Positions 8,081 through 15,868 are shown, counted from the stretch's first letter. The stretch is DNA of 41,495 nucleotides from Syntrophorhabdus sp. (GCA_012719415.1 JAAYAK010000328.1:1-41495); one strand, 5' to 3'. A program made the numbers and translations. Notes: generated from the letters alone by a model not told the origin.

Positions 8081-8129
8081 TACGGGGGAGATGAGAGGGG
8101 ATAACTTCTTCAGGATAAAAAACACTATT

Positions 8130-8335
8130 TCTTTCTCTCCCGCCGGCACGGCGGGACGAGAAGGCCGCCGGATCTTGGGGGGCTCCGAGATCCGGCGGCA
8201 GTCTTTTCTCTCTTTCGGTCTCTCTCTGCGACCTCTGCGATCTTGAGCGAAGCGGGCGAGAGATAATATCTTCAAGCCTCTCCCCCCGTTCCGACCGCAC
8301 ACTCAAGGCACCGAACGGGCGAGAGACGCAGTCTT
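8130..8335 (-). repeat. Structured spacer repeat, copy 2 (inverted)
   Basis: On the minus strand this repeats the layout of 7840-7975. TCTCTCGCCCG and AGATCGCAGAGG precede hairpin 1, formed by 8188-8199 with 8164-8175 (12 perfect pairs) around the loop CGGAGCCCCCCA. Hairpin 2 pairs TCCCGCC (8138-8144) with GGCGGGA (8150-8156). A second TCTCTCGCCCGTTCG block at 8311-8325 lies next to the ssb stop. Stem differences from copy 1 are compensatory while the loops are nearly identical. Confidence 0.8.
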
Positions 8336-8336
8336 T

Positions 8337-8771
8337 CTACATCGGGACGTCGTCTTCCATCTCGGGGACGAAGTCGTCGTCGACGGGGCCCCTCGGCGAG
8401 CCGAAGGGGCGGCGTTCCTCCTGGGGTTGTCCCTGCGCCTGGCCGCTCGGCATCATCTTCATGTCCGAGGCCACTATCTCGTAAGCCCTGCGCTTGACGC
8501 CGTCACGTCCTTCATATTCGCGGGACTGTATCCTTCCCTCGATGTAGACAAGCCTTCCCTTTTTCAGGTATTCCCCGGCGATCTCAGCGAGCTTTCGCCA
8601 CACGACGATGTTGTGCCATTCCGTCCTTTCCTGCTTGACGCCGGACTTGTCCTTGTATGATTCGGACGTGGCCAGACTGAAGGTGGCCACGGGTGTGCCG
8701 TCAGTCGTGTACCGGAGCTCCGGGTCCTTTCCGAGCCTTCCCATGAGCAACACTTTATTGAGATTGGACAT
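8337..8771 (-). CDS. ssb: Single-stranded DNA-binding protein SSB
   Basis: A 144-residue SSB. The start is the ATG at 8771 (MSNLNKVLLMGRLGKDPELR), after GGGGG; the frame is open 13 codons further upstream but those codons do not match the family. The OB fold shows TPVATFSLATSESY, RTEWHNIVVW and GEYLKKGRLVYIEGRIQSRE. A short glycine/glutamine/proline linker follows from about residue 108. The acidic C-terminal tip, usually DIPF in bacterial SSBs, reads EMEDDVPM here, so the terminal Phe that docks into partner proteins is replaced by Met. The gene is followed directly by the inverted spacer repeat. Confidence 0.96.
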   Translation of the reverse strand: MSNLNKVLLMGRLGKDPELRYTTDGTPVATFSLATSESYKDKSGVKQERTEWHNIVVWRKLAEIAGEYLKKGRLVYIEGRIQSREYEGRDGVKRRAYEIVASDMKMMPSGQAQGQPQEERRPFGSPRGPVDDDFVPEMEDDVPM

Positions 8772-8810
8772 AACGTCATACCCCCTTTGAATTGGACGGA
8801 AAATATCCAA

Positions 8811-8839
8811 ATCCTATAGTAAGCGAGGGCAAAAGTCAA
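8811..8839 (-). promoter_or_regulatory. Candidate sigma70 promoter for ssb
   Basis: TTGACT (8834-8839) and TAGGAT (8811-8816) on the minus strand are 17 bases apart. An overlapping TATAGG gives a 15-base spacer. Transcription from here would give a leader of roughly 30-35 bases to the ssb ATG. Confidence 0.45.
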
Positions 8840-8877
8840 TGAACACCTGGGGCGTTGTGACGACCCCGCCCGATATA

Positions 8878-8912
8878 CCGTTGGAACCGTTGGAACCGTT
8901 AGAACCGTGGTG
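8878..8912 (+). repeat. Nonamer tandem array (CCGTTGGAA, 3 units)
   Basis: Three adjacent 9-base units CCGTTGGAA (8878-8886), CCGTTGGAA and CCGTTAGAA (to 8904) plus a partial CCGTGG lie upstream of the ssb promoter. The unit differs from the ATAGGACCT array but has the same 9-base period. Confidence 0.8.
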
Positions 8913-8970
8913 AAAGAAGAGAGCCCTTTTTTACCTTCAACAGGTTGTTGACAAAGTCTGTATTCATTTG

Positions 8971-9045
8971 GGCGAATGCCGGAATGAAAGAGCACGAACC
9001 GCCTTGAGAAATGACTTCGTCAACGGCCTGTCAAGCGATCCAAGC
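8971..9045 (+). repeat. Inverted repeat left arm, overlapping a gene end
   Basis: Bases 8988-9036 are identical to the reverse complement of 10743-10791 (49 of 49). With one 3-base gap and a few mismatches the match extends to about 8971-9045. This arm contains the stop codon and last codons of the radical SAM gene and, on its outer side, half of a CCGGAATGA palindrome. Confidence 0.9.
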
Positions 9046-10645
9046 CCTTCTGTCCCCTCTCCCGTAGCTTTCCCTTCGGGATGGTGCCCTCGATGAAGTC
9101 CCAGGGGAAGACCTCGTCGCGGGGGCGGTCGCGCAGGGCATAGAAGTTAAGGTTGACGGGGCTTTCCCTGAGGATACGCGCGAGGCTTGTCCCGTGGGCG
9201 AGGCGAACGACCGTGTCCGACACGTGCCGGTCACCGCGGGCAAGCACCGCCTGGAGGAAGCTGAACTTCACCGAGTCATGGGTGAAATAGGTGTTGTCTA
9301 TTTTGCCGAAGGCGTGCGTGAGGCGCGATACCTTTTGCTTCATCTCAGCCATGTCGGCCATGGGAAGCCACTGAAAGGGCGTGGCCGCTTTCGGGACGAA
9401 GGGGCTGGCGTGAACGGTGATGCCGCCGAGGGCCCCCCGCGGTGCGCCCCGTTTGATCATGGTGTGGCGGATGCGCTTCACGAGGTCCGGTATCGCGTCG
9501 ATGTCGCCTGGTGTCTCCCCGGGGAGGCCGATCATGAAATAGAGCTTGAGGTTGAAGGACTTGAGGGCCATGATGCCGTCGATGCGGGAGAGGATCTCCT
9601 CGTCCGTCATGGGCTTGCCGAGGAGGTGTCGCAGGCTTTCCGTTGCTGCCTCGACGCCGAAGGTGAGGGTCTTCACCGTATCCTTCATGAGTTCGATGAG
9701 GCGTAAGGGGACCTCGTCGAGGCGGAGCGACGGGAGATGGACGCCTATCCCCCGGGAGCTGAGATCTGCGACGATCTCGGTGATGCGGGGGTGGTAGGAC
9801 ACGCCGCCGCCTATGATGCCCACGTCGCTCGCCTCTCCCACCGTCACGTCGATGTCCTCCGACCTGAAGCCGTAGAGGTTGCCGAGGAGACAGAAGGAGC
9901 ACCGCGACGGGCAGCCGCGCGTCCCCTCGACGAGGACCATGTCCGCGAACTCCGTGTTCGGAGTGGTCATGACGGACATGCCCAGCGCCTCTCCCTTGTG
10001 GCGCTCCACGGTGACGGCGAAACCAGCGGGATCGAAACCTTCCACCCGGCCATCTCCACCGTACCGCACCGACAACCCTGCAGGGTTGTAAACGAAGGGC
10101 AGTGCTGTGAGCTTGTCGACGATGTGACCCCTTCCCGAATCGCGGCCCGCAATGAAGCGTTCCATGAAGGAGGGAATGGTGGCTTCGATGTCGCCCATCA
10201 CCATGAGATCGAAAAAGGGCGAGACGGGCTCGGGGTTCGCAATAACGCAGATCCCCCCGGCGACGACGAGCGGGGAGTTCTCCCTCCGCTCCCGGGCGAG
10301 GACCCCGACTGACGACCCTTCAAGCACCTTCACGATATTGGGATAGTCGAGCTCGAAGGAGAGGGTGAAGAAGACGATCTCGAAGGAGGAAAGGGTCCGG
10401 GAGCTCTCCAGCGAGACAAGCGGCCTGCCTTCCTCGTAGAAAAGCCGTTCGCACACCACATCATCCCGGTCGTTCAGCGTCCTGTAGAGGATGTGCGTCG
10501 CAAGGTTCGACATCCCCACGTGATAGGAATTGGGGAAAACGACGAGAACAGGTATCCTGCCCCCCCATTTCTTGCGGATGGTACCCTTTTCCCCGAGAAG
10601 AAGGTCCGCCTTGTCGTCATTCCGTCGCGCGCGCTTCTGAGCCAT
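9020..10645 (-). CDS. Radical SAM protein with B12-binding-like N-terminal domain
   Basis: A 541-residue protein. Residues 1-190 resemble the B12-binding-type domain of radical SAM proteins (VLVVFPNSYHVGMSNLATHI, then CERLFYEEG and a VVAGGICVIANPEP segment). The radical SAM core follows with the cluster motif C-PSR-C-SF-C in RGCPSRCSFCLLG, then GIIGGGVSYHP, LTFGVEAATESLR and LYFMIGLPGET. The architecture matches an uncharacterised radical SAM family seen across bacteria; the reaction is unknown. The ATG at 10645 has no good ribosome site. Its final residues (GLDRLTGR) are encoded inside an inverted repeat whose other arm at 10734-10811 encodes nearly the same ending (GLNGLTGR, stop). It lies downstream of ftsZ on the same strand but 300 bases away, so it is probably not in the dcw operon. 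Confidence 0.85.
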   Translation of the reverse strand: MAQKRARRNDDKADLLLGEKGTIRKKWGGRIPVLVVFPNSYHVGMSNLATHILYRTLNDRDDVVCERLFYEEGRPLVSLESSRTLSSFEIVFFTLSFELDYPNIVKVLEGSSVGVLARERRENSPLVVAGGICVIANPEPVSPFFDLMVMGDIEATIPSFMERFIAGRDSGRGHIVDKLTALPFVYNPAGLSVRYGGDGRVEGFDPAGFAVTVERHKGEALGMSVMTTPNTEFADMVLVEGTRGCPSRCSFCLLGNLYGFRSEDIDVTVGEASDVGIIGGGVSYHPRITEIVADLSSRGIGVHLPSLRLDEVPLRLIELMKDTVKTLTFGVEAATESLRHLLGKPMTDEEILSRIDGIMALKSFNLKLYFMIGLPGETPGDIDAIPDLVKRIRHTMIKRGAPRGALGGITVHASPFVPKAATPFQWLPMADMAEMKQKVSRLTHAFGKIDNTYFTHDSVKFSFLQAVLARGDRHVSDTVVRLAHGTSLARILRESPVNLNFYALRDRPRDEVFPWDFIEGTIPKGKLRERGQKGLDRLTGR

Positions 10646-10672
10646 TGCAGTAATAACAATAACACAGATCAG

Positions 10673-10712
10673 GTAATGGGTGATAGGTCATAGGCGATGG
10701 GCTATAGGACGG
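10673..10712 (+). repeat. Heptamer tandem array (GTNATRG-like, 5 units)
   Basis: Five adjacent 7-base units: GTAATGG (10673-10679), GTGATAG, GTCATAG, GCGATGG and GCTATAG (to 10707), then GACGG. They lie just upstream of the radical SAM gene start. A similar heptamer series is found at 31872-31900 before lgt. Confidence 0.8.
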
Positions 10713-10733
10713 CGGTTGGAAGCGAAAGAAAAG

Positions 10734-10819
10734 GCTTGAATGGCTTGACAGGCCGTTGACGAAGTCATTTCTCAAGGCGGTTCGTGCTCTTTTGTCATTC
10801 CGGCCTTCGCCGGAATGAC
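10734..10819 (+). repeat. Inverted repeat right arm plus REP-like hairpin
   Basis: Bases 10743-10791 are the exact inverted copy of 8988-9036. Read on the plus strand the arm still encodes KGLNGLTGR followed by a stop, mirroring the radical SAM C-terminus, but no gene precedes it. It runs straight into a perfect palindrome: GTCATTCCGGC (10794-10804) pairs with GCCGGAATGAC (10809-10819) around CTTC. Confidence 0.9.
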
Positions 10820-10851
10820 GTCGAAAATGAGTTTATCAACAGGTTGTCAAA

Positions 10852-10884
10852 CGGTTCAAGCGGTTGAAGCGGTTCAAGCGGTCT
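10852..10884 (+). repeat. Nonamer tandem array (CGGTTCAAG, 3 units)
   Basis: Three adjacent 9-base units CGGTTCAAG (10852-10860), CGGTTGAAG and CGGTTCAAG (to 10878) with a partial fourth lie between the REP-like hairpin and the 3' end of ftsZ. Confidence 0.8.
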
Positions 10885-10899
10885 TCTGGGTGTAAGGTT

Positions 10900-10934
10900 G
10901 AGGGGTGGCGGGACGAGAGCTTTCGCCACCCCTC
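10900..10934 (-). terminator. Hairpin at the 3' end of the dcw operon
   Basis: An 11-base-pair perfect stem (10900-10910 with 10924-10934; GAGGGGTGGCG and CGCCACCCCTC on the transcript) starts 11 bases after the ftsZ stop. The transcript lacks a U-run after the stem, so it may be an mRNA-end stabiliser or Rho-dependent pause rather than a classical terminator. Confidence 0.5.
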
Positions 10935-10945
10935 GTTTCAGGAGG

Positions 10946-12112
10946 TTAGTCTGCCTGCTTCCTGAGAAATGTCGGGATGTCGTAGCGGTCATCATCGATG
11001 TCGATGGTGTCGCTCTTTTGCCGTATCTCCTTGTAGTCGACCTTGTAATCGATGGCCACCTTCTTCTTCATGAAGGAGGGAACGTTCTCATCGTCGAAGA
11101 GCTTGCCCCTCAAGAAGGGTTCCGTCCTGTCCTCATCGATGACGGCGCGTTCCTCGAAGCCCGTGGCGATGACGGTTATCCTCAGGGAATCCTGCATCGT
11201 CTCATCGTAGACGAGGCCCCAGATGATCTTCGCATCCTCGTGGGCCTGTTCCTGGATGAGTGTTGAGGCCTCGGAGACCTCCATCAGCGTCATGTCCGTG
11301 TTGCCCGTGACGTTGATGAGGACGCCGCGTGCGCCGTGGATGGAGATGTCTTCGAGGAGCGGGCTCGATATGGCCTTCTGGGCGGCGTCGCGGGCCCTGT
11401 TCTCGCCTTCGGATTCACCGATGCCCATGATCGCCATGCCCCGCTCGCTCATGATCGTCTTCACGTCCGCGAAGTCGACGACGACGTGACCGGACCCGAC
11501 GATGAGGTCGGAGATGCTCCTGACCGCGTTGAGCAGGACCTCGTCGGCCTTGAGGAACGCCTCCTTGATCGTCATGTGCTTGCCGCCGATGGAAAGGAGC
11601 CTCTGGTTGGGGATGGTGATGAGCGAGTCGACGCGCGACTTGAGCTGGACAACGCCGCCCTCGGATTGGTTCATCCTGTCCTTTCCCTCGAAGGCGAAGG
11701 GTTTCGTGGCGATGGCCACGGTGAGGGCTCCCACCTCCCTCGCTATCTCGGCGATAACGGGGGATGCGCCCGTTCCCGTCCCACCGCCGAGGCCGCATGT
11801 TATAAACACCATGTGGGCACCTTTCAGGTGGTCCTTGAGCTTGTCCACATCCTCGAGGGCGGCCTTCTTGCCCACCTCTGGATTGGCCCCGGCTCCCAGG
11901 CCCTCCGTCAGCTTCGTGCCGATCTGGATCTTGACGGGCGCCTTGCAGGTGCTCAACGACTTGATGTCGGTGTTGACGGCGATGAACTCAACGCCCTGAA
12001 CACCTGCTTCCACCATGTTGTTGAGCGCGTTGCAGCCACCTCCTCCAACACCGACCACGATGAGTTTTGCTGAAAATCCGTTGCTCTCGTCCATGTAGAA
12101 CATTCCACTCAC
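10946..12112 (-). CDS. ftsZ: Cell division protein FtsZ
   Basis: A 388-residue tubulin-like GTPase that forms the Z ring. GTG 12112 is the chosen start, with AGGAGGTG ahead. The nucleotide-binding loops are intact: VGVGGGGCNALNNM, FIAVNTD, and the signature GLGGGTGTGASP. The C-terminal peptide RYDIPTFLRKQAD that binds FtsA is conserved, after a linker of about 50 residues. The T7 loop, which inserts into the neighbouring subunit to drive GTP hydrolysis, normally reads N-x-D-x-x-D; here it is V211-V-D-F-A-D, so both aspartates remain but Asn is Val. IPNQRLL also replaces the usual IPNDRLL. It is the last gene of the dcw operon, 10 bases after ftsA. Confidence 0.97.
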   Translation of the reverse strand: MSGMFYMDESNGFSAKLIVVGVGGGGCNALNNMVEAGVQGVEFIAVNTDIKSLSTCKAPVKIQIGTKLTEGLGAGANPEVGKKAALEDVDKLKDHLKGAHMVFITCGLGGGTGTGASPVIAEIAREVGALTVAIATKPFAFEGKDRMNQSEGGVVQLKSRVDSLITIPNQRLLSIGGKHMTIKEAFLKADEVLLNAVRSISDLIVGSGHVVVDFADVKTIMSERGMAIMGIGESEGENRARDAAQKAISSPLLEDISIHGARGVLINVTGNTDMTLMEVSEASTLIQEQAHEDAKIIWGLVYDETMQDSLRITVIATGFEERAVIDEDRTEPFLRGKLFDDENVPSFMKKKVAIDYKVDYKEIRQKSDTIDIDDDRYDIPTFLRKQAD

Positions 12113-12122
12113 CTCGCACCTC

Positions 12123-13376
12123 CTAGAATATTTCTTTGAACCAATCCTTCATCTTCGTGAGCAGCTTCTGGTTGCTGAAGAGCCTCTTCATCGACCGTGT
12201 CGCGTCAAACCCACGTTTCTTCCCTCGTCCTTCCTTGAAACCGAAAAGCAAAAGCCCCACCGCCGTCGCGTACGCAGGGTTGTTGACGACGTCGATAAGG
12301 CCTCCAACGCCTATGGGGTCGCCCTTCCGCGCCGGGAGGTTGAATATGTTCTCCGCTATCTCGGGCAGGCCGTCGAGGTTCGAGCACCCGCCCGTCAGCA
12401 CGACGCCGGAGGCGAGGAGCTTCTCGAGGCCCGATTTCTTGATCTCCTCGTAGATCAGGGAGGCCACCTCCTCGACCCTGGGCTCTATGATGTCGGCCAG
12501 CGTCTTGCGCTGGAGCGTCCGGGGCTTGCGGCCGCCGACGCTCGGGACCTCGATCGTTTCGTTCTGACCGACGAGGCTCGCCATGGCGCAGCCGAATTTC
12601 TTCTTTATCTTCTCAGCGTCGTCGATGGGGGTCCTCAGGCCGATGGCAATATCGTTCGTTATGTTGTTACCGCCAAAGGGCAGGACGGAGGTGTGCTTTA
12701 TCGCTCCATTCGCGTACACGGCGATGTCGCTTGTCCCCCCTCCGATGTCCACGACGGCGACGCCTATCTCCTTCTCTTCCGGTGTGAGGACAGCCTCGGC
12801 GGAGGCGAGCTGACAGAGTATGACATCGTCGACGTTGAGCCCCGCCAGTCTGCAGCACTTGATGATGTTCTGGGCGGAGGAGATGCTGCCCGTCACGATG
12901 TGGACCTTCACCTCGAGCCTCACCCCCGTTATTCCCACCGGGTCCCTGATCCCGTCCTGGTCGTCGACGATGAACTCCTGGGGGATGACGTGAATGAGCT
13001 CCCTGTCGGCGGGGATCGCCACCGCCTTCGCGGCGTCGATGGCCCTGTCTATGTCGTCGGGACGCACCTCCCTGTCCTTCACGGCGACGACGCCGTTGGA
13101 ATTGAAGCTCTTTATGTGCGCTCCCCCGATGCCGGCGAGGCAGGAGTCTATCTTGATGCCGGCCATGAGCTCCGCTTCCTCGACGGCTTTCTTGATGGAG
13201 TTGACGGTGCTGTCCATGTTGACCACAACACCCTTGCGGAGACCCGTCGATGGGTGGGAGCCGATGCCGATGATGTTCACCTGGTTCTCCGTCGCCTTTC
13301 CGACGACCACGCAGATCTTTGTCGTTCCAATGTCAAGCCCAACGAGGAGCTGTTCGTCGTCCTTCACCCGGATCAC
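12123..13376 (-). CDS. ftsA: Cell division protein FtsA
   Basis: A 417-residue actin-like ATPase that tethers FtsZ to the membrane. LVGLDIGTTKICVVVG near the N-terminus is the phosphate-1 motif; VVDIGGGTSDIAVY is phosphate-2; VVLTGGCSNLDGL is the adenosine motif. The 1C subdomain lies between residues about 85 and 165 (VIPQEFIVDDQDGIRDPVG). The C-terminal MKDWFKEIF is the amphipathic membrane-targeting helix. Translation starts at GTG 13376, overlapping the ftsQ stop (GTGA) with AAAGGAAG upstream. Length and motifs are typical. Confidence 0.97.
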   Translation of the reverse strand: MIRVKDDEQLLVGLDIGTTKICVVVGKATENQVNIIGIGSHPSTGLRKGVVVNMDSTVNSIKKAVEEAELMAGIKIDSCLAGIGGAHIKSFNSNGVVAVKDREVRPDDIDRAIDAAKAVAIPADRELIHVIPQEFIVDDQDGIRDPVGITGVRLEVKVHIVTGSISSAQNIIKCCRLAGLNVDDVILCQLASAEAVLTPEEKEIGVAVVDIGGGTSDIAVYANGAIKHTSVLPFGGNNITNDIAIGLRTPIDDAEKIKKKFGCAMASLVGQNETIEVPSVGGRKPRTLQRKTLADIIEPRVEEVASLIYEEIKKSGLEKLLASGVVLTGGCSNLDGLPEIAENIFNLPARKGDPIGVGGLIDVVNNPAYATAVGLLLFGFKEGRGKKRGFDATRSMKRLFSNQKLLTKMKDWFKEIF

Positions 13377-14074
13377 CCCTTCCTTTCCTGGATTATGGCG
13401 CCCTTTTCAAAGCGCGCGTCGATGCATTTTATGACAAGGCCCCGCTTGCTCGCGTCCTTGAGGACGGCGAGGGCCCTTTTCAGTCTTTTCTTGTGGTCCT
13501 CCCTGCCGAGGATGATCTCCACGCCATCGTCGAGACCGAAGATGGTGAGATCGCCCTCACGGTAGGAGACCTCCGAGAGCTGTTCCCTCCTCAGGATACC
13601 CTCGGCGACGAAGGCGTTCGTTTCGCTGAAGACCTTCTTCACATCCAACCTCTCGCGGGTGCTGATGATATAGAGGTTTCTGACATCGTCCTTCCCGAGG
13701 GGGCGGTAGGGCTCGCCCTTTTCGTCGAGGACGTGGACGGCGCCGTCCGCCGCGACCCACAGGGCCGACGGGGTCTTCTCCTTCACGTCGATGACGATGG
13801 AGAAGGGATAGACCCTTTTCACGCTCACTTCCTTAACGAAGGGATGGGATGTGAGGGCTTCGCGGACCTTTGCCACATCCACCTTGAAGATGCTCTCCGT
13901 GAGGTGGGGAGCGATCTTGGCCATCGTTTCCTTGTCGCCGAGCTGGGAGAGGCCGTTCACCTTTATGTTCTGCAGGAAGAAGAGCGGTTCCTCCCGGGAG
14001 AACAGGTAGGCGATGGAGAGCATCGAAAGGATGCACACCGGTCCGATGAAGAGCGTGTAGAGAAGTTTCCTCAT
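13373..14074 (-). CDS. ftsQ: Cell division protein FtsQ/DivIB
   Basis: A 233-residue bitopic protein. A short cytoplasmic end and a TM helix at about residues 5-25 (LYTLFIGPVCILSMLSIAYL) precede a periplasmic POTRA domain from about residue 35 (FFLQNIKVNGLSQLGDKETM; SHPFVKEVSVKRVYPFSIVI) and a beta domain. FtsQ joins FtsL and FtsB and in known systems regulates FtsW-FtsI. Its gene overlaps ddl upstream (ATGA) and ftsA downstream (GTGA) by four bases each. The divisome scaffold is thus kept even though the FtsW and FtsI positions hold reduced proteins. Confidence 0.92.
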   Translation of the reverse strand: MRKLLYTLFIGPVCILSMLSIAYLFSREEPLFFLQNIKVNGLSQLGDKETMAKIAPHLTESIFKVDVAKVREALTSHPFVKEVSVKRVYPFSIVIDVKEKTPSALWVAADGAVHVLDEKGEPYRPLGKDDVRNLYIISTRERLDVKKVFSETNAFVAEGILRREQLSEVSYREGDLTIFGLDDGVEIILGREDHKKRLKRALAVLKDASKRGLVIKCIDARFEKGAIIQERKG

Positions 14075-14979
14075 GTCTTCAGCGATGCTCCTCCAAGTAT
14101 CTCCTCGATGAGCTCATCGAACGAGCCCCCCTGACAGGCCCAGGCCTTGGGGACGAGAGAGGTCTCCGTCATGCCCGGGGACGTGTTGATGTCGATGACA
14201 AGGGGTACCCCGTCCCTTATGAGCATATCCGTCCGCACGCACCCGGAGAGGTCGAACCTCCGGTAGACGTCCATGGCGATGGCCTCGGCCTTTTTCGCCA
14301 CCTTCCGCGGTATCCGCGCGGGGACGATGTATTCCGTCTTTCCCTTCGTGTACTTCGATTCGAAATCGTAGAAACCCGACAGCGGCCTCACCTCCACAAC
14401 GGGAAGGACCTTTCCGTTGACGACGGCCACGGTGATCTCCTGCCCGGCCACAAACTCCTCGACGACGACCTTCCTGTCATATTTCCGGGCGAGCTCGAGG
14501 GCCGCGGGGAGGTCCTTTTTCCTGTGGACCATCGATATGCCGATCGTCGACCCCTCGTTCGCGGGCTTGACGACGACGGGAGGTTTGAGAGTGACCTTCG
14601 TGCCGTCGTCGACTATGACATATGCCGGCGTCGGGATCCCCGTTGCTTCGAGGATGAACTTCATGACGGCCTTGTCCATCGCCGCCGATGAACCGAGCAC
14701 TCCGGGGCCCGTGTAGGGTATTCCCATGATCTCGAGGAGACCCTGGACGGTGCCGTCCTCCCCCCATCTTCCGTGGAGGACGATGAAGGCCGCCCCGATC
14801 TTCTCCTTCTTCAGCTTTTCGACGAGACGGTCCTTCGCATCGATGGCCACCGCGTCATATCCCGATCGGGCAAGGCTTTCCAGGACGGCTGCCCCGCTCT
14901 TCAGGGATATTTCGCGTTCCGACGACCTTCCTCCCAGCAGGACGCCTACCTTCACTTTCTTGAGACTGTTCCTATCCAT
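14071..14979 (-). CDS. ddl: D-alanine--D-alanine ligase
   Basis: A 302-residue ATP-grasp enzyme that makes the D-Ala-D-Ala dipeptide for MurF. VGVLLGGRSSEREISLKSG is the N-terminal signature, HGRWGEDGTVQGLLE and YTGPGVLGSSAAMDK follow, PVVVKPANEGSTIGI is the ATP-grasp loop, and VIDINTSPGMTETSLVP carries the metal ligands. Length matches DdlB enzymes. It overlaps murB by 8 bases and ftsQ by 4 in the dcw operon. The presence of ddl and murF indicates that normal pentapeptide precursors are made, so D,D-transpeptidation is expected somewhere in this organism. Confidence 0.96.
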   Translation of the reverse strand: MDRNSLKKVKVGVLLGGRSSEREISLKSGAAVLESLARSGYDAVAIDAKDRLVEKLKKEKIGAAFIVLHGRWGEDGTVQGLLEIMGIPYTGPGVLGSSAAMDKAVMKFILEATGIPTPAYVIVDDGTKVTLKPPVVVKPANEGSTIGISMVHRKKDLPAALELARKYDRKVVVEEFVAGQEITVAVVNGKVLPVVEVRPLSGFYDFESKYTKGKTEYIVPARIPRKVAKKAEAIAMDVYRRFDLSGCVRTDMLIRDGVPLVIDINTSPGMTETSLVPKAWACQGGSFDELIEEILGGASLKT

Positions 14980-15868
14980 TGAACCCCCAGAGTTCCACCT
15001 CTTCCTCGAGCCTCACCCCGAGCTTCGAGAGGACCTCCTCCTTTATCTTTCTGATGAGGGCCGCGATATCGGCGGCCCGGGCGTGCCCCATGTTCACGAT
15101 GAAGTTGGTGTGTTTCTCCGAGACGCAGGCATCGCCCATGCGGTATCCTCTCAGGCCCGCCTTTTCCACAAACCACCACGCGGACCTGCCCCCGGCCGCC
15201 TTGAAGACGGACCCCGCGGAGGGGTATTCCATGGGGTGGCGCTCCTTTCTCTCGCGGTACACGTATTCCATCTCCCGCTCGAGGTCCTCACCGTCGGCGG
15301 TGTGGAGGCGGAACCTGCCGGCGATGACGCATTCCTCGCGGCCCACCGGCGAGGTGCGGTAGCCAAAGTCCTCGAACTTGACCGCCTTCTCGACGATCTC
15401 GCCCCGTGTCGTCATGACGTCCATGCCGATGACGGTGTCCGATATGGACTGGTCGAAGCTCCCGGCGTTCATCTTTATCGCCCCGCCCACGCTTCCCGGT
15501 ATCCAGTACAGCCTTTGAAGGCCTCCGAGGCCCCGCTTCGCGCATTCCCTGATGAACCTCGCGAGGGGATACCCTCCGCCCACCTCGGCAATGGCGCCGT
15601 CACGGGTCTTCTCGAAGGTCAGGCGCCGCATCCTCGCTATCCGTATCAGCGCCGCCCGGATCCCTTCATCGCTGACGATGATGTTCGTGCCGTTGCCCAG
15701 GAAACGATAGGGGATGCCCTCCCCGTTGAGGCGCCGCACCATCGCCGAGATATCGGCCCTGTCAGCGGGGTACAGGAGCCACTCCGCCGGCCCGCCGACA
15801 CGCATCGAGGTGTACCGCCGCATGGGCGCATTCGCCAGAACCGTCCCCTTTATTCCTTTCCACTCCAT
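14972..15868 (-). CDS. murB: UDP-N-acetylenolpyruvoylglucosamine reductase MurB
   Basis: A 298-residue FAD enzyme reducing enolpyruvyl-UDP-GlcNAc to UDP-MurNAc. NAPMRRYTSMRVGGPAEWLL is the conserved start of the FAD domain; FLGNGTNIIVSDEGIRA binds the cofactor; IPGSVGGAIKMNAGSFDQSI and YRTSPVG carry active-site residues; PSAGSVFKAAGGRSAWWFVE and the late HTNFIVNMGHA complete the family pattern. It is of the shorter, type II MurB class. It overlaps murC by 19 bases and ddl by 8. Confidence 0.96.
   Translation of the reverse strand: MEWKGIKGTVLANAPMRRYTSMRVGGPAEWLLYPADRADISAMVRRLNGEGIPYRFLGNGTNIIVSDEGIRAALIRIARMRRLTFEKTRDGAIAEVGGGYPLARFIRECAKRGLGGLQRLYWIPGSVGGAIKMNAGSFDQSISDTVIGMDVMTTRGEIVEKAVKFEDFGYRTSPVGREECVIAGRFRLHTADGEDLEREMEYVYRERKERHPMEYPSAGSVFKAAGGRSAWWFVEKAGLRGYRMGDACVSEKHTNFIVNMGHARAADIAALIRKIKEEVLSKLGVRLEEEVELWGFNG

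Noticed and set aside
7827-8306. Open frames of about 140-160 codons through the mtgA-ssb spacer
   Set aside because: They read straight through the inverted structured repeats and the nonamer array, giving low-complexity peptides. No start signal is visible.
8971-10819. Insertion sequence with terminal inverted repeats
   Set aside because: The enclosed gene is a radical SAM enzyme, not a transposase, the arms extend into its coding end, and no target-site duplication was seen.
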